A DNA stretch of 64,000 nucleotides, taken from positions 62,001-126,000 of the forward strand of contig JABVXU010000014.1 in the NCBI GenBank assembly GCA_013365365.1. The letters are read 5' to 3'. The position numbers were made by a program, and so were the translations under genes. Under the pieces are notes generated by a model, which saw nothing but the letters and a program-made list of their open reading frames with translations, ran no database searches and was not told the DNA's origin. The stretch is from Cruorifilaria tuberocauda (lineage: Eukaryota > Nematoda > Chromadorea > Rhabditida > Onchocercidae). This document shows, piece by piece, positions 38,701 to 61,384 of this stretch. Numbering within the stretch: position 1 is the first letter of the stretch; every line of letters starts with the position of its first letter.

Positions 38701-41499
38701 TGACTTCGGATCCGCTACACAGTCTTCCTATCGTGGCATGTAATCATTGCTCAAAAACTTTTTCCGGCTGTGTTGCCCTTGCTGATCATTTGCAAGCATT
38801 CCATCGTGCAGTAAGTTTTTTGATGTAAAATATATAACATTTTTTGTGCAACGGTGTGAAAAGTATCAATTCAAGCAAATAATATTTTACCATCGCCAGT
38901 TAAGAAATAAAGTGATTTAAACGTAGTTTTATTAAAAATACTTGCTTTTTAAAAGCGGTATTATTTTGCAGAAACAGCGTGAAGAACGAAGTTTCACGTG
39001 TGATACAAATTTATTGTTGAAAGATGACCAGGTTTATATATTTCCGTTTTATTAAGAATCACTTTCTTTTTAATTTCGTTACTCTAACATTAGTTTGTTT
39101 AATAACATTTTTTTGAGGATACTGTTGAGTAATGTTTATTTTGAAACAAGGAGTTATGGTTGTAGTTATTTTCACACATTAGACAAACTAAAATAGTGTG
39201 GTAGAGAAAATTAAAATTTACATCAATATACATCTGTTTTTATAAAAGTGTTTTATCATTTTGAAGGGCCTGTCTTCTATCACACTGATTGATTCAGTGA
39301 TTAAGATAATAATATGCTATCTGATTTAGAAGACGAAAAACAAGGAAAATATTAACTATTCTCACCGATATTAAATAAATTTGAATCTGCTTTATTTTTT
39401 AGCGATCACATGTGTGTGATGTGTGCGATCGGCGATTCAAAAAGCCATCAGATTTAGTGCGGCACAAGAGAATCCACACAGGTAATTTAATTTTTTAAAA
39501 TGAGATTTATCGGAAGACAATTTTACCAAAGAATTCTTTGTTTTTCAACTTTTTAGGTGAGAAACCCTTTTTATGTGGAATATGTGAACGATCTTTCCGT
39601 GTTAAATCGACTTTATATCAACATTTGAAAATACACGAGGATTCGGGTAATGCACGAGAAATGTGTTCATTGTGTAAGCGATGCTATTGTTCGTTATCGG
39701 CTTTACGGCAGCATCTATATTTAGCTCATGCGGAAGAAAAATCTTTCAAATGTACGGTTGAAACATGCAGCGAACGATTTAAGTAAGTTCATTTGGATTA
39801 TTGATTTTGAAGGAAACATAGAATTAAAAAGAACTCAATGATTAGATTACAGGACTGCCCGTAGCCGTGATGCACATGTGAGGCAATTCCATTCGTACGT
39901 AACTGTCGATGATACTGATGACGTTGCACCTTCGCTTGACATCAATGAGCAATTTCGGGCAACTGCGTTACAACTGGCGCCTGATCCTAAAAATGCGGGA
40001 TTTGTGCAACCTTCATTTAATTCTGCTTTTTCACGTATTGCAAATAAGGTTTGTTGAATGAAAATAATTTTTGTTTGGAGTTAAAATCTTCAAAGTAATT
40101 AATGGGAATACTTCTGTTTTCATTTCAGGAAATCAATAATACGGCAACACATGTTGTATTAAGATTGCAGCCCCATCTGAATCCACAGACTGTTGAAGTG
40201 ACAGTCAATGAAATTTCGTAAGTTATAAGTTATGAATTTGTTAGCTTCATAAATTTCATCATTGCACATTCTAAAAATCTGTTGTGATTTTCAGATATAT
40301 CTTTGAAGTCTACCAGCACATTAGTTTCAAATTATTAATTTTGATTGGAAATGAAATTTTTAAATTCGTTAATAAATTACGTCATTTACAGTGTTAATGA
40401 TGTAAATGAAGTAAACAACTGCGGTGCGATTGTGATTCCGATGCAGATGCTGCGCTCATTATCACCGGAAGGTGTAATGCTTCGGATTGCTATTTCTTAT
40501 CCGTTCTTAAATCCTGGTTCATTTATCATTGTCGACTCACAACGCATGTTTACTTTTCTATCACGAAAAGAAGTAAGCCATTTTGTTAAATCCAGTTTTA
40601 AAATCTTAGTTTTATGAGATTATCAGCAATCTACCGGATGAATATAGAGTTAATTTTTTGAAATGCTCCAATTAGAAAGTCGAAAAAAATATGGTAGTTT
40701 AGCAGCTGCTACAGATCGGCTTATTTTTGTTCTAACTTCTTAATATCCATAATTTGTTTGCACTATTATTTTTCATTGCTATAATAGTTATTAATTTTAT
40801 CACAATACATCCCTTGCAGACGAATACTATAATGGTACCAGTGAATGCATCCCTGGAACTTACCAATTTACCATTAAGTTTATATACAAATGCGGAAGAT
40901 TTCGACTCTTTGCAACAACCACCGACATTCATCTCGAATTGTGTCATTTGTGATGAAAGTTTCTCTAGTCAGGAAGAAAGTGATGCACATTTTGGCAGCG
41001 AAGATCATGAAACTGCACAAGTAACTGCTACACATATCAGATTATATCAGATGTCAGATGGTCTCAGAATTACGATAGATATATCAGATGGTTTCAGAAT
41101 TACGATAGTTTTACTGATTAGATTCAGAAATGATAATTTACGACCAAATAACTTCATTTTCTTTCTTTATTTTAGTTCTTTTCACTCCCGCAGTTAACGC
41201 GCCATTTGGAAGGATCAATAACAGCAGTAAATAACGATCATTTTCAGCCATTCATGTGAGTTGGTTTTGCATTTATTCAATATAGCATTTATAAATAGCT
41301 TAAACGTTACTGTTGATATTTGTGTTATTTTTTTTAATGTGGAATTTTCAGGACAAGAATGGAAGTGTGCAAAATTTGCTTGGAACAGTTCCAAGATCGA
41401 GAATGCTTACTTGCACATATTCGTCGAGAGCATGAACGGGATAGTATTGATTTGCTTGATCGTAACGATTTGTCAGTTTGGCGTCGTACTTTAAACTAA
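32721..41499 (+). CDS. Large multi-C2H2 zinc-finger protein (about 24 fingers)
   Basis: 25 exons, all in phase, about 1,223 residues: 32721-32940, 33369-33424, 33760-33857, 34021-34237, 34523-34668, 34947-35074, 35316-35452, 35909-36053, 36204-36253, 36465-36809, 36915-36992, 37229-37496, 37644-37783, 38089-38235, 38475-38589, 38671-38810, 38972-39031, 39403-39481, 39557-39782, 39853-40048, 40129-40217, 40392-40572, 40820-41020, 41194-41255, 41352-41499 (TAA). The N-terminus is polar with a His/Gln-rich run. About 16 fingers follow (residues about 95-670; e.g. [34 protein letters not shown]), then an acidic linker, fingers 17-22 (about 750-945), a non-finger segment (about 950-1085) and two last fingers. 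Many introns cut inside fingers. Only some linkers are TGEKP-like (GERPF, GEKPF), so not all fingers need bind DNA. The layout loosely recalls long vertebrate proteins such as ZNF236, but I cannot assign orthology. Probably a nuclear DNA-binding regulator. Confidence 0.9.
39853..40572 (+). other. Non-finger segment of the zinc-finger protein
   Basis: After finger 22 (ending RDAHVRQFH) exons 20-22 encode about 140 residues without Cys/His pairs. They include [38 protein letters not shown] and [19 protein letters not shown]. The alternation of hydrophobic residues suggests a folded, strand-rich module rather than a linker. I do not recognise the family. Confidence 0.6.
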
Positions 41500-42451
41500 T
41501 TAGGATGAATTTTCACTCTACTTGTTTGTTTTTTTCAGTTTAATGTCGATTACTTCAGCTCTTTGTATTCTCTACGTATTTTTATGTATAATACAGAAAA
41601 ATATATTTTATTGAATTGATCAACTATATATGCATGTGCAGAAAGTTGCAATTTGTAGCGACTAAATTATTATTTCCTTGACAAACAGAAAATATACTAT
41701 CATTGTTTTATCATTTGGTTCATATGCATAATGGATCGCCCAACATGCATTCTATGAAAACTGTACATTTTTATGACGAAAGCAATAATACTAATAATAA
41801 TATAATAATATAGCAATAATATATTTTTAATTCTTTGTTTCTCTAAATGCTATGAATAAATAATTTTAAAGTGTTCTTTTTTGTTTTATGTTGGCGTATG
41901 TTTAAATATATCATTCCACTTTATCAATGTAAATATATATCATACGATATGTTTATGTAAAACATTCTTGGGCAGATGTGGTAATGGTATAAGGAATAAA
42001 GTAGTCGATATTTTTCTACCTTTATTAACTGTGGCTGTGAGTATTTTAGGATGAACCCAGATACGAAGTATGCCAAAATGGATTTTATTCGATTCAAAAA
42101 TTATATTGTATCAAATATATCATTATTGAAATATTGCGAATATCATTCAAGTTATTGTCTAAATCTGATCTTTATGGTATGTATCTAAGAAAATTCTCAT
42201 TCTTAAATGATCTTAAAAAAGAATGTTAAAAATTGCTTGAATCCACCGGTGCAAATGATCAAGTTTAATCAGCTGATAGGGCTGTTTAGTTTAGTGTGAT
42301 AAGTATCCTAAAATTATTTTGAGAGATTGACATAAGTTTTGTATGAAATGCGTAAAGATTTCAGAAATTTTTCGAAAGGTTACCTATTGTTGGTTTTTCG
42401 ATTTGTTCCGGTATCGAAATCATTGAAAAAAAATTACATCCTAGTATTACA
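41500..42451 (+). other. Spacer between zinc-finger and RING genes
   Basis: Holds the 3' UTR of the zinc-finger gene and the 5' region of the RING gene, both on the plus strand. A TTTCAG ends at 42364, 88 bases before the chosen ATG, and could be a trans-splice or cis-splice acceptor. The frame of the ATG is open back to about 42356, so an earlier start on an unseen exon is possible. Same-strand arrangement alone does not prove an operon. Confidence 0.5.
41855..41860 (+). terminator. Possible poly(A) signal of the zinc-finger gene
   Basis: AATAAA 356 bases after the stop. This is a candidate only: the hexamer is frequent here, and another occurs near 41995. Confidence 0.25.
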
Positions 42452-44423
42452 ATGGCTTTCAAAAGTTGGGATTCACCAGAAATGCCATTATGGGCTAAGA
42501 ATCGAATTGAAACAGGTATATGTTGTAAAGTTAACTTTTAGTTTTTAGAATTTATTTGACAATTGTATATGCTTTTATTAATCGTGATTTGCTGTAGTGG
42601 GATTTCTGCTTCAGATGATTATCTTCGAGTACTTTTACGATTCGAAAAGAGACGCTTGGGAGTTTGCTTCCGACTCAATTCATTATCGCCATCGCCTTGT
42701 ATATATTTCGATTATCTGCCTAAACATCCGGTCGAAGAATTATATTTAGCACTGGAAAACTGTGAAATGTTTAACGATGAGGTGGAGTTGAATCAGTTGT
42801 ATAGATTGAAACTTATCGATTGGCATATTTAAATTTACTAGTGTTTAGATCAATGGTTTCTCTGTTTTAATACTTGCTCTCATAAACTGCATGAAAGGTT
42901 TAAAATAATTATAGTGAATTTTCGAATAGAAAAAACAGACTTTTTAAATGTTTTCTTAAGCTGGAAATTATCTTTAAAAATGTTGTTTAAATGATATTGT
43001 ATACCTTACACTGAAGGCTGGATATTTTAAAAATCCAAGATATAGTATAGGCTGTTCGAAAACATAAGCATAAAGTTATTATTGTCAGTGTATGTTAGCT
43101 TGTATTTTTTATTGATTATTATTGTTTTATTTGGTAGGGCACACCTCTTATTGCAATTCTAAATCCTTTGGAAATGATTACATGGACGGCACAAAAGAAA
43201 AAGAAAGCTGTCGACAACGATGAACGGAAAGCTGTCAAGCCGTTGGTTGAAATGCCGATGTCTACGTCCAACAAGGTTATTCCATTTCTTTCTTTGATAT
43301 TTTCAATTTTACTAAATACTTTTTGAAACTGAAACTTTTACTTCATAGGAGTTTTAATTCATTTATATTCTAATCTGTTGCATTTCACGCAATTTCAATT
43401 CAATATTTTGCGTGACCTCGTTGTACGATATCATATTAGAAATAGTTAAAGCTATCATAATGCTATAATGCTAATGCTATATTTACATTCTCGAGAAAGC
43501 ACTTTTATGTTAAACAGGTTGTCCAGCAAATGAATCAGATTTTTTTTGATGGATTTCACTGTGGAACTTTTTTTTTCTTCATGGACGATTCTGATTATTA
43601 AAAAGAAAAAATTATTTAATAATGTACACTACTTTGTTTTTTCTCCGAAGCTTTTATCTTTTTGTTTGTATTATAGATCACAGCACCGATATGTACATTT
43701 TGTTGGGAACAACCCATCAATATACTTCTAATGCCGTGTAATCATGCGGTGTGTTGTAAAAATTGTAAGGATAATTACATAGGCTATGAACGACAACGAA
43801 ATAAAGTAAAAAATATGTCAATGGAAGTTACATGCCCAATTTGTCGAAAAAAAAGTACATTTTTCTGTTTATTTTATAGAAAGCATGATTTGTAGAAGAT
43901 TTTTTTAGCATCTAAATTCAAAAATACTTTGATTTATATGTTTACATCAATTAAACATTGGAATTAGTTCAAAACTGAAGTATGCTAATAAGAAACGATC
44001 ATGAAATGGAAAAAAGTGATAGCATAACGAAACAAAGAATTGCATAACATATGGGAATTAATAAAATACATTTAAATATTGAATCTTTTTTATTTTACTC
44101 ATAATCAAAAAAGAGAAGTTTCCCCCAGTACGTAGTTTCATGGATGATGAATTTTTGGGAGATTTTAAAAGTTTAATGAAGAAAGAGTATTTTCCATTTT
44201 AGTTGAAAGCGTTGCACAAATTTGGTTTCCTAAAACCTATCGTTGTTTACTGTGCACAGATGGTTGTGATACGATGTCAGCAGTTGCTGGTGGTGAAAAT
44301 GGTTGTGGATGTGTTATTGGATGTTATAAGAAAGCACGGAAATTATGTGATGACGGTGGTTTATGTCCACATTGTCACAAACAGCTTATTGATGTGTTGC
44401 AAATTTTCATTCAGGGTGATTGA
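42452..44423 (+). CDS. RING-finger protein with a second RING-like C-terminus, function unknown
   Basis: Exons 42452-42515, 42615-42781, 43138-43275, 43677-43854, 44203-44423 join in phase to 255 residues, stop TGA. The N-terminal 120 residues (e.g. FDYLPKHPVEELYLALENC, GTPLIAILNPLEMITW) have no Cys pattern and I do not recognise them. Exon 4 encodes a C3HC4 RING: CTFC, then PCNHAVCCKNC, then CPICRKK; such domains usually recruit E2 enzymes for ubiquitin transfer. Exon 5 has CLLC, a glycine-rich loop with GCGCVIGCYKKARKLC, and CPHCHKQLIDVLQIF, resembling a second RING with altered ligands. The least certain join is the end of exon 2: a GAG|GTGGAG donor is used to keep frame, whereas reading on gives a stop at 42830-42832. 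An alternative acceptor before exon 2 (GCTGTAG) leads to a different frame with poorer codon use. Confidence 0.75.
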
Positions 44424-47400
44424 GATTGATTGATAAAAAAGGGATTCGATTATTTTAAATTCAAAAGTACAACTATTTCGGAATTACCGAATCTATTTTA
44501 GGAAGTTACTGTTAAGTGATTTAGAAAGCTTGCTAGCATGTTTACTTGAAAAGGATGCTTTCTTAAATCTTTACAATAGAGAAAGATGAAAGATATTGGG
44601 AAGTATTTTAAAAGTTTACTTAAATTATAATTGAGGATATAAATTGCAATTCTGGTAAATATTCAACATGGTAAAGTGATAAGAATCAATTAACCTTATT
44701 TTTCTGAAAAATGTTCTACTTTTGTGATGAAAACACTCGCATTTTGCAGTAATTATATCCTCCTTTATCAGTGTCTTTCTCTCTCAAATTCCTGAATTTT
44801 AGGGAATATGTTTCGATTCTTTCATGATACCATAGCTTGCTATTTTACTTATATTACCTCAAAAGATGAAAAGGCTTCCTATTAGGGGTATATGTTGTAT
44901 TTCTTTTTTTGTTGAAGTTTGTAATTGCCATTTTCGAATATAGCTGCATGTTATCTCTGTAATCACTTCATGAACTTTCAGAACTCCATTTATCTATTAA
45001 TCTATTTCTAATCTAGCATTCAGCTTTTGAAGTGCAATAAAGTCATTTAAATTGATTTTGAAAACCGAAGCTACAATTTTAGATTTTAAACGAAAAATAA
45101 GTCGAGATAAATCCGGGCAGCAAGTTTTTAATTCGTTGTTATATGAATAAGAATGATATGTATGTAGAAATTATAAAATTCTACCCGAAAATTTTTCGCA
45201 TATAATTATCGAACAATAAGTCTATATAAGTTTATGGTAAGATAAAAAGCGAGAAAGCTCTTAGCCAAGCACTGATTAACTAAGCAGGGCCATCAGGGAA
45301 AATAATTGCTTTCCACTGTTTCTCTTAGTTTTAGCTTAAATTGAAACTTTTAGTTTCAAGTTTTAGTTTAAAAGGGAAAATTCAAAACACTATCAAAATT
45401 ACTCTTTGAATATTTCAATTAAACTATAACTTCAATAGTTTTTCGTCGGATCTAGTCGTTACAAAATTTTTAAATCAATTATCTAATTTGTCATAAATTG
45501 AAATACTGTTAAACTGGGATACTAGAAGAATTCTCTTCTTTTAAGTTCTTCATTTGTGCCAGTATAAGATTTTTTCAGGTAAAGTGTGGTGTGGTATTCC
45601 ATGCGGTTTTCCACAAACCATTTCATTTTCATTTATCCCTGATCACTACCAATGTAATTTTTTGTCTTTTCTAAATATAGAATTCAATTTAACATTATTA
45701 TCATTAAGCATTTATTATTAAAATAACATTTTGGACTGTTAATAATAATAAATAATTGTTACCATAATAATAAATAATAATAATACATCATTATCATCAA
45801 TTACTATTTTATTATTATCAATTGTTATCGTCGATGTTATTATTTTTGTATTTTCGTTTTTAATGTTACTGCTATTGCTATTGTTGTTGCTGTATCTATT
45901 TCATTAATCATAACTGCATCATTCATTGCACTATAAAGTATTACTCTATTTATCACTATCGGGTTATATTTCATGTTTGCGATTTTGGAATCTAGCATAT
46001 TATAAATCATTGAAAAAACCGTACATGTATGTTTCACTTCAGGTTTAAGTTTATAGTTTAGAAGTTTTAGTTCAAGTTGATCCATGAATAAATCAGGTTC
46101 TATTCAATCAAGTAAAGAGAAAGGGAAAGGAGAAATGTATAAATGCAAATAAGAAACAAACATTCAACATTATTTTATATTTCCTTTTATAATGATAACA
46201 ATTGCAAAGAAAATCACATATACCGTCCAAAATAATAGTTTAATAAATTTTAAAATGAAATAGAAACGATATAGTCTCAATGATATGTTACTAAAAATAG
46301 AGAAAATTAATAAATATGGATATATATGTATATAGCAAAATTAGGAGAAGGAAAATTAGTAAAGAGGAAGAAAAAAAAAACAGCAATAAAGAAAAATGCT
46401 ATGGAATTGTTTTTTTTTCTTTTCCATAATAATAATAAAAGAAGATTAATAAATGTCTTACAATAATGATAGTACGTACTATTTTGAAATTATTAATAGC
46501 AAATAATAATTAATCATCCAAAATAAATACAACAATAATACTAACAATATCAAAGAAGATAAAGCCAAACAGAGGAAAGGAAACATTTGTAATTAAAATA
46601 AACCGTTTCAAATTTCTTTTCTAAAAACTGATCAAATGGTTTATTACTTATCGTCGCTTACCATTTGCTATTTTAATAGCAATAATTAAATCACAATGAT
46701 AGAGGGAATATGTTCTTTTATGATATGGCAGATGCGATTTTTCGCTCTTTATTTCATTTATCATTATTATCATTCAAGTCTTTCTTCATATAAGCTAACA
46801 TTTTAAATCTGTTTAAATACAGAAAATTTCAATTAAATATTTTAAATTTCTATTAAATAGATAAATAATGATAGAAATAATACTAATAATAACCAAAGAG
46901 ATATATAAACACTGCTTAATTAAAATAAATAAAAAAATTAATTATTCCCACCAGAATTATTTTCTGTTAATAAACAGCTCACTTAAAGAGTAGTTACCTG
47001 ATTGCTATTCTATTCTTTATTATTTTCTTCGAACTTTTTTCCTTGCTAAATGAACATGAAGCTTATTTAATTCGAGCTTACACACATCGACTATTCAGAT
47101 TTTATGGATAATTTGAAAAATTGAATTGTTTAATTGGCCATTTTATTGGATTTTTACAATTTAAAAATTGCAAGTTAATCAATGAAATTCTATATAAAGC
47201 ATCCTACAAATGCTCATTCATTCCAATTTTCGCAATAATCATTATTGATTTAAGTGATTGGTACCAGGAAAAGCTGATTGTGGTGGTAGAAATGCGCCAC
47301 TATGCGCTTTCAGTTCATCGTTCCTGAAACAGTCATTGCTTCCTTTTTTATTGTTAATTTATAGATGTTGTGAGATGGTATGAAAATCTGTCAACCTATC

Positions 47401-48432
47401 ACAAATGCCATTCTTAAATGGTTAACAAAAAGTCTGAGGCGCATCTGTCATACGTCAAAAATTGAATGATACCAATTGAAAAGGGCTAAATTATTCCTTT
47501 GTCATATCTACAGCTGCTACAATCCTTTCCCTTTTGTACGAATGAGTATTATTACTATTTCTGATTGGTAAATAAAGGCATAGAGAGAAAATGTCTTCGA
47601 CAGATTAACTGAATAATAATTAAGTATTTGAATTAAACAACCTTAAGTATATAAAACGCACATAAAAGTATATAAAAGAGCATAAAGTATATGCTTTTAA
47701 GTATAAAGTATAAAATAAAAAAGTATATAAAAAAGTTAGTGGTAAAATAAATATTAAAATATGATAGTTAATAAAATTCAATTTTTAATGAAACAATTTA
47801 AATGCTAACATAGTTTGAGAATATACAAGTGGATAATCATAAATTAAGATATATTTAGTAAATAATTTGATCAATCATCTAATTTTTTGTTTAAAGTTTA
47901 GAAAAATTAGTATCAAAATTAAATTTAAAATTTCATATTTATGAAATATTAGATATGAAAAAACGGCAAAAGCATAAGCTATATGGTTCCACTACAATTT
48001 TAAAATAAGGATATTTGTGCATGACCTTTAACCTTTCTCCTTCCAACAAATTAAAATTTAAACCTTTGAATCGATTCGGTTAATTTACTTGAGCTAATTT
48101 ATATGAAGAATTGGAATTAGAGTATGAAATGAAGTAATTAATCAATTAATTAGGACAAAAGACAAATAGTTGCAGTAAAGGTTGCAACTTATCAAAGTTT
48201 TCAGCAATCAAATCAGTCGTGTAGAGAGGGCCTACTTTCAGTGCTGTTCTTACTTAATTAGGAACTTTTTTTTTAATTTAAATCGAGGGGGAGAAAAGAA
48301 ACTTCTATAGTTGAAAGGAGAGAATTTCTAGATTTCCGAGAATACAATAATTAAAATTTTTTAAATCTATACTTACTTTGTTTAATTACTAATGCTAATT
48401 TTATTACTTACCTTTATATCGATTAATCAAAA
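44424..48432. other. Convergent intergenic region, RING gene / hlh-2
   Basis: 4 kb between two 3' ends. It is strongly AT-rich, with TAA/ATT triplet-like runs (about 45,700-45,880) and poly-A stretches near 46,370. No gene, tRNA or structured RNA can be supported. Frames such as 45840-46085 minus consist of low-complexity repeat translation. Confidence 0.6.
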
Positions 48433-58677
<10,245 letters not shown>

Positions 58678-58723
58678 TAAAACAGATATCTTGGATGAAT
58701 GGTAAAAGCCATTGAAGATTTTA

Positions 58724-58790
58724 AGAGGGAGAGGGAGAGGGAGAGGGAAAGAGAGAGAAGGAGAGGGAGAAGGAGAAAGAAAAATGGAAT
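58724..58790 (+). repeat. GAGAGG purine tract in the hlh-2 leader
   Basis: Repeated GAGGGA/GAGAGG units 50-110 bases upstream of the hlh-2 ATG. On the transcribed strand this is a long pyrimidine tract that could serve as part of a splice or trans-splice acceptor (CATCCAAG follows it at about 58695). Confidence 0.65.
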
Positions 58791-61219
58791 GAAATAAATT
58801 TATAAGCTATTTCTGTTAGATAATGAGAAAGCAGAGATGACGATGATGATGATAATGATATTAAAGGGTTTTAACAAATGGTTTGAGAAAAAAATAGGAG
58901 AGGTAAAAGGAGAAAGGGAGAGAGAAAAAAAGAAGAGATTAGGAAGCAGGAGTGGACAATAGCCCTTACATGGATGGTCATCTACCCATAGCATGATGAT
59001 TGACCTCTTCCAAGCTACTCAATAATCTTCCCTCCATCCATCCATCTATTATCGAAGAGAGGACTGTCCAGCACTATCCCAAAAGTCCACAATCAATGGA
59101 TATCGCAGAAAAGCATAGCTAAAACAGCAGGGAAGACGGATGAACTGAAAAACAATGGGTAAATCTGACTATCGGGTCATTCATTATTCATCCGATCGAT
59201 TATCGATTCCCTCTGATAGTTACTGCAAATATTTACTTGTTCTAACTAATTGCTAACTTTTTAATTAAAAATTAAACATTAATTGGTATGAAGAATAATA
59301 GGTAAAAATGATAATTATCGAAGATATCACTGAAACAGATCATTATCATTATCATATCAAGACTGTTATCACGACATTATAATACTAATTTTAATTTATA
59401 ACTATTAAATAGTTAAAAATGATGTAAGGGAAAAATAAACAAATTAAAAGAGGAAATTAAATTAGACTTAGATTTTATAAATCTTATAGCTTCGAGTTTT
59501 TCGATTTCATATCAGTTCTGATACAGGTTAAGGGAAATTTTACTAATTTCATTAAACTATAAAAAAGAATGCTTAAATTCAAACTTTCCTTGAAATCACG
59601 GAAAAAAATTTTTCGATTCTTTTATTTCATTTAATGAAAAATGAAGAAGGTTTCATTCATCATTTCGTATACAAATAAAGAAGATGAGAAAAAACAAAAA
59701 GTGGAGAGAGAGAAAGAGAAAGAGAAAATTTATTAGGATTAGGAGAAGCATTAGATAGCCAAAATTCTCTGGATACCGCTTGATATACTCATCTTCAGGA
59801 TAGTAACCTTTTTCAAAAACTCCTCATCTGAGAAAACCAACAGGATTTGTACATATGAGGGATAACGGGGAGCGAGGAAAAGAAGTGAAAGAAGAAATGA
59901 GAAAGTTGGAAAATGAGTGGAATTGAGGATTTGGTATAAAAAGGATCATTTGGTGCTAGAATAAACCAAAACGGTTATTTGTGCGGAGGACGGAACCGGA
60001 AGGACAAAACGGATTTCTTCTTTCTTCTCTTTCTCACCCATAAAGAAATATATTTTATTTAACTTCTGCTCCTTCTCATAGCACTTCGCTTTTTTTATTT
60101 TCCTTTATAATAAAAATGAAATGAATTGCTGTTAAGAGTTGAGATGCTTCTTCGCTTCTTTGCTTTTTTCTCAAATATTAATTACTTTACTAATTTGATG
60201 TGTAATACGTAAAATTTTTCAATTTATAATTTCAGTAAAAATAAAAATTCGTTGAAAAAGAAAAAATTGAAAGAGAAAAAACTCGATCTTCCAGAAATTG
60301 AATGATTAAATCGTTATGTTAAGTTCACCTTATCAGTTTTAACCTACCGGTAACCCTAAATGAAAAATTAAAGTACAAAAAAAGCGAATCATATTTAATT
60401 AAGTGAAAATATTTAGCAATTTCATTTGATAATTTATTGTGTCTTGTAAAATCTCAAATTTAAAATTTGAAAAAATTTCCCTGCATAACAGTTGAATCAA
60501 ATAAATGAGCGGAAATTTTCCTCAAGTATTCAAGTGTAATTTTATACCATAAGAAATTGGTTGGTACCATTTTCCATAGAATTACAGTAAAAAAGTTCCA
60601 TTAAAAATAAATGTTTAAATTTTTGAAAATAGAAAATCAAGTACGGTAATCTTTCCTCATTGTTGATTTTTTAGAAGTTTTTTTTCGTTTTTTGAAATGA
60701 AAGATTTGGAAAAATCATTATTCTAGATAACGAATTTCAGGTGAATTCCATAAAAATTCGTAAATTTCCGAAAATTTTTTTTGGTAAGAAATTTTCTAAA
60801 AGAAAAAATATTTCGAAAAAGAAATGTTTTTTTTTCTTCCTCAAATAACAATTGTAATAATATTGATAGTACAATGGTAGTTGATATATAATAGCTGTTG
60901 TATGAAAATGGTATTATTGATGATTGGCTCATTAAATTTGAATAATTATCGATTGAAAATGAGATCGAAAAAAAAAAGAGAGGGATTGGTATAATTCAAT
61001 TGAATTCAATCAGCTGAGAAAGAGAGGTCATCATCATCATCATATCAAAAAGGGTAATTGCTTAATACCTTATTTTTTCGAGAGAGAGAAAAAAAAATTT
61101 TTATTCAAATTTTGCCAAACAAATATAAAATTTATTGTTGTCCATTCCTTTTTTTTCTTTTTGATTTATTTATTTGTTTGTTTGTTTGTTTCTTTTATTT
61201 GCACTTTATTTGAAAATAA

Positions 61220-61384
61220 GAAATCATGAAGAAATCTACTTAATGAAAACCTGAAATCATGAAGAAATTTACTTCGTGAAAACCTGAAATCATGAAGAAA
61301 TTTACTTCGTGAAAACCTGAAATCATAAAGAAATTTACTTCATGAAAACCTGAAATCATGAAGAAATTTACTTCATGAAAACCT
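61220..61384 (+). repeat. 33-bp minisatellite, five tandem copies
   Basis: Units start at 61220, 61253, 61286, 61319 and 61352; each begins GAAATCATGAAGAAAT and ends GTGAAAACCT or ATGAAAACCT. The copies differ at only a few sites. The unit length is a multiple of three, but at least two plus-strand frames carry a stop in each repeat, so it is unlikely to be coding. Confidence 0.9.

Noticed and set aside
45700..46100. Possible small gene in the convergent intergenic region
   Set aside because: The frame is built from ATT/TAA repeats; no acceptor, donor or recognisable protein.
61220..61384. Regular direct repeats considered as a CRISPR-like array
   Set aside because: Copies are immediately adjacent with no spacers, and the genome is eukaryotic; it is a minisatellite.
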